Shown here: one piece after another, positions 1 through 7,572 of the stretch
Position numbering within the stretch: position 1 is the first letter of the stretch
Layout: the number at the start of each line of letters is the position of its first letter
Origin: an uncultured Oscillospiraceae bacterium
Lineage (GTDB): Bacteria; Bacillota; Clostridia; Oscillospirales; Oscillospiraceae
Direction: 5' to 3'
NCBI GenBank assembly: GCA_934590355.1
Contig: CAKTOX010000040.1
Location: forward strand, 1-11,280
Length of the DNA: 11,280 nucleotides
Notes under the pieces: model-generated
What the model was told of the DNA's origin: nothing
Databases searched by the model: none
The model's input: only the letters and a program-made list of their open reading frames with translations
Position numbers and translations under genes: made by a program

Positions 1-111
1 TTCTTCGGCTACACGGTGTCGAACATCAAGGGCAAGCCGACGAATTCAGAATTCATCGCCATGATCGCCGACTGCCTTTCCCTTCGTCTGAAGCAATGCG
101 CCGCAAGATGA
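1..111 (+). CDS. C-terminal fragment of an unidentified protein
   Basis: Frame 1 is open from the window edge to TGA at 109-111 and gives 36 residues, beginning FFGYTVSNIKGKPT and ending LSLRLKQCAAR. Its start lies outside the window. The reading frame is supported by G/C-rich third codon positions and by a perfect inverted repeat that begins 18 nt after the stop, as expected for a gene end. The tail is soluble-looking, with a helical, Leu/Arg/Lys-containing end and no membrane segment. I do not recognise the family. A flavodoxin or flavin-reductase tail would suit the neighbouring redox genes, but nothing in these residues proves it. Confidence 0.6.
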   Translation, partial: FFGYTVSNIKGKPTNSEFIAMIADCLSLRLKQCAAR

Positions 112-128
112 AATTGAACAATCGTAAA

Positions 129-163
129 CAAAGCTCCGATGTCTTTCGAGCATCGGAGCTTTG
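129..163. terminator. bidirectional intrinsic terminator between convergent genes
   Basis: A perfect 13-bp inverted repeat (129-141 with 151-163) encloses a 9-nt loop. It sits between the stop of the plus-strand fragment (111) and the stop of the minus-strand desulfoferrodoxin (174). On both strands the stem ends in CTTTG followed by a T-rich but interrupted tract, and the bases on the other side are A-rich, so it can serve both directions. The interrupted T tracts suggest efficiency may be moderate. Confidence 0.8.
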
Positions 164-173
164 TGTTAGTTTA

Positions 174-548
174 TCATGCCTTCCACAGGCTGTGGAGGTT
201 GCAGTAGGCATAGACCTCCTCGACCTCGTCGCCCTCGCAAAGCGCGAAGCAGACCTCCGGCTTCTCGCCCGGGTGCAGCTCCTTGCGCTGATTGCCCTGC
301 TTGGTGTGGACAGACACCCACTCGATGTAGTGCTCGGGCAGCATGGGGTGCTCTGCGGAGCCGACCCTGACGCGAACAATGCCGTTTTCCACGCTCCACA
401 CGGGTACGTGCTTCTCGACCGCAGCATCGGTCGTGCCGGGGATTATCTCCGTCATCTTCTCGCCGCAGCACATGACGGGCACACCGCTGTCCTTGACCTT
501 GGCAATGATGTTGCCGCAATGCCTGCAAATGTAAAATCTCTGTTCCAT
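174..548 (-). CDS. dfx: Desulfoferrodoxin (two-iron superoxide reductase)
   Basis: This 124-residue cytoplasmic protein reduces superoxide to hydrogen peroxide without releasing oxygen, a typical defence of anaerobes. The N-terminal desulforedoxin-like domain has the four cysteines of the FeS4 centre I (C8, C11, C27, C28). The C-terminal superoxide reductase domain carries the centre II ligand set H47, H67, H73, C116 and H119. The Lys before the first of these (K46, in EKHVP) is also kept, so both centres look intact and this is the 2Fe class. Length is normal for the family. The start at 548 is set by AAAAGGAG, 8 nt upstream, which overlaps the rubrerythrin stop codon. Only 15 nt separate the two genes, so they are co-transcribed. 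Electrons would come from rubredoxin or another small redox protein not seen in the window. Confidence 0.96.
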   Translation of the reverse strand: MEQRFYICRHCGNIIAKVKDSGVPVMCCGEKMTEIIPGTTDAAVEKHVPVWSVENGIVRVRVGSAEHPMLPEHYIEWVSVHTKQGNQRKELHPGEKPEVCFALCEGDEVEEVYAYCNLHSLWKA

Positions 549-563
549 GTCGTTAGCTCCTTT

Positions 564-1106
564 TCAGTAATTCTCCGCGCGCAGCTCAAAATAGCTCTGC
601 GGGTGGTTGCAGGCGGGGCAAACCTCCGGTGCGCTCTCGCCTACGACGATGTGGCCGCAATTGCGGCATTCCCAAACCTTGACCGTGCTCTTTTTGAACA
701 CTTCCGCCGTCTCAACGTTGCGCAGCAGCGCACGGTAGCGCTCCTCGTGATGCTTCTCGATGGCGGCTACCAGACGGAAGCGCTCTGCCAGCTCGTGGAA
801 GCCCTCCTCGTCGGCGGTCTTGGCAAAGCCCTCGTACATATCCGTCCACTCGAAGTTTTCGCCCTCGGCGGCGGCGAGGAGATTTTCGGCAGTATCGCCG
901 ATGCCGCACAGCTCCTTGAACCAAAGCTTCGCGTGCTCCTTCTCGTTGTCGGCGGTTTTCAGAAACAGCGCCGCTATCTGCTCGTAGCCCTCCTTCTTCG
1001 CCTTAGATGCAAAGTAGGTGTACTTATTGCGCGCCTGCGATTCGCCCGCAAACGCTTCCATGAGGTTTTTCTCTGTCTGTGTACCTGCATACTTGTTTTC
1101 CTTCAT
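564..1106 (-). CDS. rbr: Rubrerythrin
   Basis: Rubrerythrin is a cytoplasmic peroxidase that reduces hydrogen peroxide to water. This 180-residue protein has an N-terminal ferritin-like four-helix diiron domain and a C-terminal rubredoxin domain. The diiron ligands are all visible: E22 (in AFAGESQAR), E55 and H58 (ExxH), E83 and E86, and E117 with H120 (ExxH). The rubredoxin Fe site is C147xxC150 and C163xxC166. The frame extends 11 codons further to an ATG at 1139, but that ATG lies in a putative -10 element and has no ribosome binding site. The ATG at 1106 has AAAGGAG 8 nt upstream and gives the family's usual N-terminus. It is the first gene of a two-gene unit with desulfoferrodoxin, so peroxide made by that enzyme can be removed by this one. 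Confidence 0.95.
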   Translation of the reverse strand: MKENKYAGTQTEKNLMEAFAGESQARNKYTYFASKAKKEGYEQIAALFLKTADNEKEHAKLWFKELCGIGDTAENLLAAAEGENFEWTDMYEGFAKTADEEGFHELAERFRLVAAIEKHHEERYRALLRNVETAEVFKKSTVKVWECRNCGHIVVGESAPEVCPACNHPQSYFELRAENY

Positions 1107-1114
1107 GCTGAGCG

Positions 1115-1121
1115 CTCCTTT
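1115..1121 (-). promoter_or_regulatory. rbr ribosome binding site
   Basis: AAAGGAG on the minus strand lies 8 nt before the ATG at 1106. It decides the start of rubrerythrin against the upstream in-frame ATG at 1139, which has no comparable site. Confidence 0.8.
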
Positions 1122-1137
1122 CTTGTTCTCTGAATTC

Positions 1138-1144
1138 ATTATAA
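1138..1144 (-). promoter_or_regulatory. putative rbr-dfx -10 element with PerR-like half site
   Basis: On the minus strand TTATAAT contains a perfect TATAAT, placing transcription start near 1132 and giving a leader of about 26 nt that contains the rbr ribosome binding site. No good -35 is visible at 16-18 nt spacing. The 15-mer starting here matches the Bacillus PerR box (TTATAATNATTATAA) at 7 of 7 positions in the first half but only 3 of 7 in the second. Peroxide-sensor control of rubrerythrin is known in clostridia; that it acts here is inference. Confidence 0.45.
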
Positions 1145-1234
1145 CTTACCCGTGCGCCCCGCGTCTGTGGCAGGGTCACACTTTTTGAAATTTTTTCACA
1201 TTTTATCAAGGCCTTCAAAGCATCTTTTGTCCCG

Positions 1235-4200
1235 CTATTGCACGACGACGTTTTTCTCGCCGAAGCGCTCACGCAGCTCGGCCACGAGCGAGGGGTGAAT
1301 GAGGCATTTCGTTCCGATGCGGCGCTTTTCCTTCTCGCAGTAGATTATCATCTGCTGCTCGCCGGGGAACATCGTCAAAATCAGCTTCACGCGCTGCATT
1401 TCCTCCCCGTTTTCCTCCGGCAGCCTGAGCCAGAGCTTCGCGCTCTTCTTTATCGCCGGAGCGGGCTGCTCAACGGGACGCATGTCGGCAAGATCGTCAA
1501 TGGGGCGAATACTGTCGACCATGAGCTGCGGCTCCTTATCGTCACGCAGCGAAATTTTGCCGCGCACGATCACAGGGGCGTTGTCCGCAATAAACCGCTC
1601 GCCGCTTTCATAGGCGCGGCTGAACACGATGAGCTCCATTGCGCCGCTGTCGTCCTCAAGCTCGATATACGCCATGACGCTGTTGGACTTCGTGACGCGG
1701 GTGCGGCTGGACTGCACTACGCCCGCTATCGTCACGCTCATTCCGTCGGTGTAAGCCTTATTCGCGGTTTCGCTTGCCGCGTCGGCAAGTATCGCGCCTA
1801 TGGGCACCATGCCGAGGGCGCGCACCCGCTCGCGGTATTCGTCCATAGGATGTCCGCTCAGGTACAGCCCCGCGGTCTCCTTTTCCATTGCCAAAAGCTC
1901 CGAGCGCGTGTATTCCTCGACCTCGGGTATCGTCATCGTGACCCCTCCGGCGGACTCGAACTCCGGCTCGCCGAAGAGGTTTAGCTGACCCTCGACGTTG
2001 TTGCGGCTCTCCTGCTGAATGGCGTCTATCATGACCCCTGCGACGCGCAGCAGCGCCTTGCGCTTGAAGCCGAGACTGTCAAACGCTCCGGCGCGGATGA
2101 GATTTTCAACGGCGCGGCGGTTCAGGTCGCGCCCCGCCATGCGGCGGCAAAAATCCTCAAGTGAGCGGAAGGGTCCGTCCTGCTCCCTTTTGGCGATGAG
2201 GTCGTTTATAAAGCCGCGGCCGATGCTCTTTATCGCAACGAGCCCGAAGCGGATATTGCTCCCGCTCACGGAAAAATCGGCGAAGGATTCGTTCACGTCC
2301 GGAGGCAGCAGCCTTATGCCCATCTCGCGGCACTCGCCGATGTATTCGGCGATCTTCGTGCTGTTATCGAGAACGCTGCTCAAGAGCGCGGCCATGTACT
2401 GGCGCGGGTAGCGGCGCTTCATATACGCGGTGCGGTAGGAAACGATGGCGTAGCTCACGGCGTGAGCCTTGTTAAACGCATACGAGGCGAAGTCGAGAAT
2501 TTCGTCATAGATGCTGTCGGCCACGCTCTCGGACACTCCGCGGCGCACCGCACCCTCTATGCCGCGGCTTTCGTCACCGTGGACGAAGGCACGGCGCTCG
2601 GCGTCGATGACCTTGTGCTTTTTCTTGCTCATCGCGCGGCGTATCATGTCCGCCTGTCCGAGCGAAAAGCCGGCAAGGCGGCGGAAGATCTCAATGACCT
2701 GCTCCTGATAGACGATGCAGCCGTAGGTGACCTCCAGAATGGGGCGCAGCAGCTCGTGCTTATAGCTTATCTTCTCCGGATGCGCGGAGCACTCGATAAA
2801 GCGCGGTATGCTGTCCATCGGGCCGGGGCGGTAGAGCGCGATGACTGCGGTGATGTCCTCGATGCTCTTGGGCTTGAGCCCCGTGCAGACGCTCGTCATT
2901 CCGGCGCTTTCAAGCTGGAACACGCCGCTCGTATGGCCCTCGGAGATCATTTTAAATACCTCCGCGTCGCCGTCGGGGATCTTTTCGACCTCGAAGTCCG
3001 GCTCAAAGCGGCGCACCATTTTTGCCGCGTCCTCAAGCACCGTCAGGTTGCGCAGACCGAGAAAGTCCATCTTGAGAAGCCCCAGCTCCTCAAGCGTCGT
3101 CATCTGATACTGCGTGACGACCGATTCGTCGTTTTTCGACAGCGGCACATATTCGTAAACGGGTCTGTCCGTTATAACGACGCCCGCCGCGTGCATGCTC
3201 GCGTGGCGCGGAATTCCCTCAAGCGCCTCGGCAACGTCTATGAGCCTATGCAGCATATCGTCGCCCTCGTACATATCCCGCAGCGTCTTTGAGACCTTCA
3301 GCGCCTCTTTTATCGTCATATTCGGCCCCATCGGTATCGCCTTTGCGACGGCGTCCGCCTCGGCGTAGCTCAGGTCGAGCACCCTTGCAACGTCGCGCAC
3401 CGCGGCGCGGGCCGCCATGGTGCCGAAGGTGACTATCTGCGCAACGTGGTCGCTGCCGTACTTGCGGTTAACGTAGTCGATGACCTCGCCGCGGCGGTTA
3501 ACGCAGAAGTCGATGTCGATATCGGGCATACTCACGCGCTCGGGATTTAGAAAGCGCTCGAAATAAAGGCTGTATTTAACGGGGTCAACGTCGGTTATGT
3601 TGAGGGTATAGGAAACGACGCTGCCCGCGGCGGAGCCTCGCCCCGGGCCGACGGGTATTTTCTGACCCTTGGCATAGGCGATGAAGTCGGAGACGATGAG
3701 AAAGTAATCGACAAAGCCCATCTTTCTTATCATCTCCAGCTCGTATTCGAGCTGCCGGGCAACGCTGCCGTCATCGTCGGGATAGCGGCGCGCAAGCCCC
3801 TCGAAGCAGAGCCTTTTGAGATATGAAAAGCTGTCGGTCTCGCCCTCGGGGAGCTTAAAGCGCGGCAGCTTGTATTTGCCGAATTCAAAGTCGTAATTGC
3901 ACGCCTCGGCAATTTTCGCCGTGTTTTCGATAGCCTCCGGATATTCCGGAAACAGCGCGCGCATCTCCTCCTCGGACTTGAGGTAAAATTCGTTCGTCTC
4001 GAACCTGAGGCGCGCGGGGTCGTTTATGGTCTTCTGCATCTGCACGCACATGAGAACGTCCTGATAATAGGCGTCTTTTTTCTCTATATAGTGCGCGTCG
4101 TTGGTCGCGGCAAGGGGTATACCCGTTTCGCGGTGAAGGCGCAGCAGCCCGTCCAGAGCGCGGCGCTCCGAGTCAAGTCCGTGATCCTGAATTTCAAGAT

Positions 4201-4711
4201 AAAAGCCCTCGCCGCCGAACATTTCGCGCAGCTCCAGCGCCTTGCTCCTCGCGCCCTCGTAATTGCCCGACAGCAGCATACGCGGTATTGCTCCCGCAAC
4301 GCAGCCGGAAAGGCAGATAAGCCCCCCTGCGTGCTCGCGCAGAAGCTCCCAGTCTATGCGCGGCTTGCCGTAAAAGCCCTCGGTGAAGGCGGCGGAGACG
4401 ATGTAGCAGAGGTTTTTGTAGCCCTCCTCGTTTTTGCACAGCAAAATGAGGTGGCTGTATTCCGAATCGGCGCCGTGCTCCTTGTCAAAGCGGCTTCTCG
4501 CGGCAACATAGACCTCGCAGCCTATGACGGGCTTTATCCCCGCGGCAAGGCAGGCCTTATAAAACGCAACGGCGCCGTACATGACGCCGTGGTCGGTTAT
4601 CGCAAGCGCACTCTGCCCAAGCTCGGCTGCGCGCGCAACGAGAGGCTCGATGCGGCACTCGCCGTCGAGCAGCGAATATTCCGTATGAACATGAAGATGA
4701 ACAAAGCTCAT
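1235..4711 (-). CDS. dnaE: DNA polymerase III alpha subunit, DnaE type
   Basis: This replicative DNA polymerase has 1158 residues. Firmicutes of this kind usually also have PolC as the main elongating enzyme; PolC is not in the window. The N-terminal PHP domain (about 1-270) begins with HLHVHTEYSLLDG and keeps the metal-ligand positions H5, H7, D40, H41, E66, H87, C137, D205 and H207. The polymerase core has the GPGRGS loop near 355 and the catalytic aspartates in PDIDIDF (D397, D399), with the third at D549 in KMDFLGLR. A helix-hairpin-helix region follows. QLNLF at 909-913 fits the beta-clamp binding motif, and an OB-fold lies near 1000-1080. I chose the ATG at 4711 because GGAGG lies 11 nt upstream and the protein then starts right before the PHP motif. 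An in-frame ATG at 4729 adds six residues but has no ribosome binding site. It follows whiA by 34 nt. Confidence 0.97.
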   Translation of the reverse strand: MSFVHLHVHTEYSLLDGECRIEPLVARAAELGQSALAITDHGVMYGAVAFYKACLAAGIKPVIGCEVYVAARSRFDKEHGADSEYSHLILLCKNEEGYKNLCYIVSAAFTEGFYGKPRIDWELLREHAGGLICLSGCVAGAIPRMLLSGNYEGARSKALELREMFGGEGFYLEIQDHGLDSERRALDGLLRLHRETGIPLAATNDAHYIEKKDAYYQDVLMCVQMQKTINDPARLRFETNEFYLKSEEEMRALFPEYPEAIENTAKIAEACNYDFEFGKYKLPRFKLPEGETDSFSYLKRLCFEGLARRYPDDDGSVARQLEYELEMIRKMGFVDYFLIVSDFIAYAKGQKIPVGPGRGSAAGSVVSYTLNITDVDPVKYSLYFERFLNPERVSMPDIDIDFCVNRRGEVIDYVNRKYGSDHVAQIVTFGTMAARAAVRDVARVLDLSYAEADAVAKAIPMGPNMTIKEALKVSKTLRDMYEGDDMLHRLIDVAEALEGIPRHASMHAAGVVITDRPVYEYVPLSKNDESVVTQYQMTTLEELGLLKMDFLGLRNLTVLEDAAKMVRRFEPDFEVEKIPDGDAEVFKMISEGHTSGVFQLESAGMTSVCTGLKPKSIEDITAVIALYRPGPMDSIPRFIECSAHPEKISYKHELLRPILEVTYGCIVYQEQVIEIFRRLAGFSLGQADMIRRAMSKKKHKVIDAERRAFVHGDESRGIEGAVRRGVSESVADSIYDEILDFASYAFNKAHAVSYAIVSYRTAYMKRRYPRQYMAALLSSVLDNSTKIAEYIGECREMGIRLLPPDVNESFADFSVSGSNIRFGLVAIKSIGRGFINDLIAKREQDGPFRSLEDFCRRMAGRDLNRRAVENLIRAGAFDSLGFKRKALLRVAGVMIDAIQQESRNNVEGQLNLFGEPEFESAGGVTMTIPEVEEYTRSELLAMEKETAGLYLSGHPMDEYRERVRALGMVPIGAILADAASETANKAYTDGMSVTIAGVVQSSRTRVTKSNSVMAYIELEDDSGAMELIVFSRAYESGERFIADNAPVIVRGKISLRDDKEPQLMVDSIRPIDDLADMRPVEQPAPAIKKSAKLWLRLPEENGEEMQRVKLILTMFPGEQQMIIYCEKEKRRIGTKCLIHPSLVAELRERFGEKNVVVQ

Positions 4712-4722
4712 TGTTTTTCTTT

Positions 4723-4727
4723 CCTCC
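4723..4727 (-). promoter_or_regulatory. dnaE ribosome binding site
   Basis: GGAGG on the minus strand lies 11 nt before the ATG at 4711, slightly long but usable. It overlaps the alternative ATG at 4729, so that start is less likely. Confidence 0.6.
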
Positions 4728-4745
4728 ATGTCGGAGCAGCGGGCG

Positions 4746-5648
4746 CTACTCCTCCTCGGGCGTATAGGTCAGAAGCTTTTTGAGCCGATGGCTCAGGCAG
4801 CTTTTTGATACGGGCGGGTAAGAGAGCATCGCAAGGTCGGCAAGGCTCGCCTCGGGGTTTGCGTAGCGCAGCAGCGCCGCCTCCTGGAGCTTATCCGGCA
4901 GCGAATCGAGCCCGTAGAGCTTGTCGATGCGCCGTATCGCCTCCAGCTGCCTCGCCGCCGCCTCAACGACCTTGTCGGCATTGGCGGAGTCGCAGTTGAC
5001 CTTGCGGTTGATGCTGTTTTTCATGTCCTTTTCTATCTTCGCGGACATGACGTCCATCGCGCACACCGGAGCGCCTATCGTCGTAAGCAGGTCCTCGATG
5101 TGCTCGCTTTTTTTGAAATACAAAAGGTGCTCGCCCTTGCGCTGCGCCTCCTTGGGCAAGAAGCCCATCTCAAGCAGCACCGAATACGCCTCGCGGCTGA
5201 CGCTGTAATGCGTCGTGGCAAGCTCGAGATGATAGCGCTTTGCCGGGTCCGTGACCGAGCCGCCGGCGAGAAACGCGCCGCGGACAAACGAGGCCTTGCA
5301 GCAGGGCTCCTCGATGACGCCGAAGTTTATATGCAGCGAGGGGCTTGCCATGTCGTTTCCGAAGGCGTCGAAAATAGTTTTAAGCTTATCGGGGTCTTCT
5401 ATCGCAAAAAGATGCTTGACCCCGCGCTGCCCCTCGGGCTCGTCGAAGTCCACCCCGAAGGCGCGGCGGAAAAGATGCGGCAGGCGCTGCGCAAATTCGT
5501 CGCTTGCCGTGCGTATGCGCACCGAGCGCGGCGAGAAGCTGTGGGCATACAGCAAAACGCCGTAGGCCTCGGCGACGGCGCAGCATTTGCGCTCGACCCG
5601 AGGCTCGCACAGCTCTGTTTTCACTTTTTGCGCAAAGGTTTTTTCCAT
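4746..5648 (-). CDS. whiA: DNA-binding protein WhiA
   Basis: WhiA is a DNA-binding protein related to LAGLIDADG homing endonucleases but without nuclease function. It is linked to sporulation and division control in actinobacteria and to chromosome segregation and division in Bacillus. This copy has 300 residues, close to the family's usual length. The N-terminus MEKTFAQKVKTELC matches the family start, which supports the ATG at 5648. The degenerate LAGLIDADG part includes RGAFLAGGSVTDP (123-135). The linker motif NRKVNCDSANADK is at 214-226. The C-terminal helix-turn-helix (about 250-292) ends with SKSCLSHRLKKL. The gene starts 10 nt after the rapZ stop and has no clear Shine-Dalgarno sequence, so its translation is probably coupled to rapZ. 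In Bacillus and many clostridia yvcK lies between rapZ and whiA; here it is absent. Confidence 0.95.
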   Translation of the reverse strand: MEKTFAQKVKTELCEPRVERKCCAVAEAYGVLLYAHSFSPRSVRIRTASDEFAQRLPHLFRRAFGVDFDEPEGQRGVKHLFAIEDPDKLKTIFDAFGNDMASPSLHINFGVIEEPCCKASFVRGAFLAGGSVTDPAKRYHLELATTHYSVSREAYSVLLEMGFLPKEAQRKGEHLLYFKKSEHIEDLLTTIGAPVCAMDVMSAKIEKDMKNSINRKVNCDSANADKVVEAAARQLEAIRRIDKLYGLDSLPDKLQEAALLRYANPEASLADLAMLSYPPVSKSCLSHRLKKLLTYTPEEE

Positions 5649-5658
5649 ACCGTTTAAA

Positions 5659-6519
5659 TCATTTTCCGAGGTCGCGGTTAATGCTCACAACGGGCAGCCC
5701 AAGGCACTTCAAATGCCCCGCAAGCGCGGACGCAACGGCTACGCTGCGGTGTCTGCCGCCGGTGCAGCCGACCGCGATGGTGAGACTGTACTTGCCCTCC
5801 TCGATGTACAGCGGGAGGAGATATTCGATCATGTCGGTGAGCTTATCCATGAACACGTTCGTCTGCTCGAAGCCGAAGACGTAGTCGCGCACGGGTGCGT
5901 CAAGTCCGCTCATGAGCTTGAGATTTTCGACGTAAAAGGGATTGGGCAGAAAGCGCACGTCAAACACAAGGTCGGCGTCGAGCGGCATGCCGTATTTAAA
6001 GCCGAAGGACATGACGTTGACGACGATGGCGCGGTCTGTCGCGGAGTCGGAAAAATAGGTGTACAGCTCGTTGTGAAGCTGGCCGAGGGTGAGATGGGAG
6101 GTGTTGATGATGTAGTCTGCGATATCGCGTATGGGGCGCAGCTGCTCGGTTTCCTTGAGTATCGCGTCCTGAATGGAGCCGCCGCTTTTCGCCGCCAGCG
6201 GGTGGGGGCGGCGCGACTCCTTATAGCGCTTTATGACGACCGCGGGGTCTGCCTCCATGAACAGGATCTTATAGCCGAAGTCCATCTCGCGCAGGGTCTC
6301 AAGGGCGTTAAAAATGTCCAGAATACCGTTTTTCTCGCGGATATCGGTAACGAGCGCGACCTTTTCATAGCGCCCCTTCGTCGCCGCGCAAAGCTCGGCA
6401 AACTTCGGAATGAGCGCCGCGGGCATATTGTCCACGCAGTAGTAATCCAGATCCTCTATGATGTCCGCAGCCTGGCTCTTGCCGCCGCCGGACATTCCGG
6501 TTATGATGAGAAATTCCAT
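5659..6519 (-). CDS. rapZ: RNase adapter / nucleotide-binding protein RapZ (YvcJ)
   Basis: RapZ/YvcJ is a cytoplasmic P-loop protein that binds and hydrolyses nucleotides. In enterobacteria it senses glucosamine-6-phosphate and guides RNase E to a small RNA; in Bacillus YvcJ affects competence and its mechanism is less clear. This copy has 286 residues, the normal length. Walker A is GMSGGGKS (8-15), followed by CVDNMPAALIP (28-38), TDIR (58-61) and RRPHPL (103-108). The C-terminal domain carries SFGFKYG (171-177), a DVRFLPNPFY stretch (188-197) and GCTGGRHRSV (251-260), the most conserved family block. The ATG at 6519 follows the murB stop by a single base, with GGAG 7 nt upstream inside murB, so translation is coupled. 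Neighbours murB and hprK tie it to cell-wall and sugar metabolism. Confidence 0.96.
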   Translation of the reverse strand: MEFLIITGMSGGGKSQAADIIEDLDYYCVDNMPAALIPKFAELCAATKGRYEKVALVTDIREKNGILDIFNALETLREMDFGYKILFMEADPAVVIKRYKESRRPHPLAAKSGGSIQDAILKETEQLRPIRDIADYIINTSHLTLGQLHNELYTYFSDSATDRAIVVNVMSFGFKYGMPLDADLVFDVRFLPNPFYVENLKLMSGLDAPVRDYVFGFEQTNVFMDKLTDMIEYLLPLYIEEGKYSLTIAVGCTGGRHRSVAVASALAGHLKCLGLPVVSINRDLGK

Positions 6520-6520
6520 G

Positions 6521-7552
6521 TTATTGCTCCGTTTTTTCGTCCTTTGCCTGAGTCGCCATTTTCTGCGCGTACTCCTGCTGCTGCTTCATGATATTATCAC
6601 GCCTGATGCGCCAATCGTCCACGAGCATCATGCCCTTGGGATAGATTTTGATCTCCGGCTCAAGCGTTATCTGCGTTTTCGCATAGACCTCGCGGCGGAC
6701 GTGATCGAGAAGCTCGACGACGTCGTCATAGGTCGCGCCGCCCGCATTCACGGCAAAGCCCGCGTGCTTTTCGCTTATCTGCGCGCCGCCCACGGTGTAG
6801 CCCTTGAGACCGCACTGATCTATAAGCGCCGCGGCATAGCCTCCCACGGGGCGCTTGAAGGCGCTGCCGGCAGAGGGCATATCGAGCGGCTGGCTCGCAA
6901 CGCGCTTTTCGTTCATTTCCTTCATTCTCGCGCCGATGGCCTCGGGGTCGTCGGGCGTCAGATGAAACACGGCGCCCATGATGGCGCAGTTTATGCTGCC
7001 GAAATTGCTGCGGCGGTAGTCAAAGCCGCAGTCGGAGCACTTGACCTCGGTCATCGTCTGCGTGGGAATGTAATATATGACGACGGACTCCACGACGTCC
7101 TTCATTTCGCCGCCGTAAGCGCCCGCATTCATAAGAACGCCGCCGCCCACGGAGCCGGGGATGCCGCTTGCGAATTCCAGACCCGCAAGGCCGTTGTCAC
7201 GCGCAAACTGCGCAAGCCGCGCAAGCGATACGCCCGCCTCGGCATAGACGGTGTTCTCCGTCTCGCCCATGCGCAGCTTCTGAAGCTTCTCGGTGCTTAT
7301 GACCATGATATCCAGCCCCTCCTCGGGGAAAATGACGTTGGTGCACTTGCCGAGCGTGAGCGGGGAGACCTCGTTCATGTGCAGATAGAACATGGCCTTG
7401 GACATCTCGAACAGGTCCTTCGGCGCCGCGTATGCGCGCACCGCTCCGCCGAGTCGGAACGAGCAGTGGGTATTCATCGGCTCGTTTTCTCTCAGGTCGA
7501 GCGCGGGCATATTCTCTTTAATCTGGCTTATCGCCTTTTCCAAAGCTTCCAT
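6521..7552 (-). CDS. murB: UDP-N-acetylenolpyruvoylglucosamine reductase MurB
   Basis: MurB is an FAD enzyme that reduces UDP-GlcNAc-enolpyruvate to UDP-MurNAc with NADPH, the second committed step of peptidoglycan precursor synthesis in the cytoplasm. Flavin-binding elements include NTHCSFRLGG (27-36), a variant GKCTN at 68-72 (the family more often has G.GSN) and the GIPGSVGG loop (130-137). Catalytic positions are visible: R180 in DYRRSNF, the proton donor S230 in SAGSAFKRP, and E300 in LEPEIKI. It looks like the shorter type II MurB common in Firmicutes. The catalytic fold should end near residue 305, but this protein runs on to 343 with a charged, Gln-rich tail. AAGGAG lies 6 nt before the ATG at 7552. 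It begins 20 nt after the hprK stop and ends 1 nt before rapZ, so it sits inside one transcription unit. Confidence 0.96.
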   Translation of the reverse strand: MEALEKAISQIKENMPALDLRENEPMNTHCSFRLGGAVRAYAAPKDLFEMSKAMFYLHMNEVSPLTLGKCTNVIFPEEGLDIMVISTEKLQKLRMGETENTVYAEAGVSLARLAQFARDNGLAGLEFASGIPGSVGGGVLMNAGAYGGEMKDVVESVVIYYIPTQTMTEVKCSDCGFDYRRSNFGSINCAIMGAVFHLTPDDPEAIGARMKEMNEKRVASQPLDMPSAGSAFKRPVGGYAAALIDQCGLKGYTVGGAQISEKHAGFAVNAGGATYDDVVELLDHVRREVYAKTQITLEPEIKIYPKGMMLVDDWRIRRDNIMKQQQEYAQKMATQAKDEKTEQ

Positions 7553-7572
7553 CGGTTTCTCCTTAGACAGTT

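Noticed and set aside
96..1133. 345-codon open frame on the plus strand
   Set aside because: It runs antisense to rubrerythrin and desulfoferrodoxin, whose motifs are complete. High third-position G/C makes long antisense frames by chance, and it crosses the terminator.
1145..1234. Terminator after dnaE
   Set aside because: AAGGCCTT is a palindrome too short to form a loop, and there is no stem followed by a T run on the minus strand. Some readthrough from dnaE into rbr is therefore possible.
1238..1984. 248-codon plus-strand frame, and others at 2462-3292 and 4091-4783
   Set aside because: All are antisense to dnaE, which is intact across its domains. Their products show no recognisable motifs.
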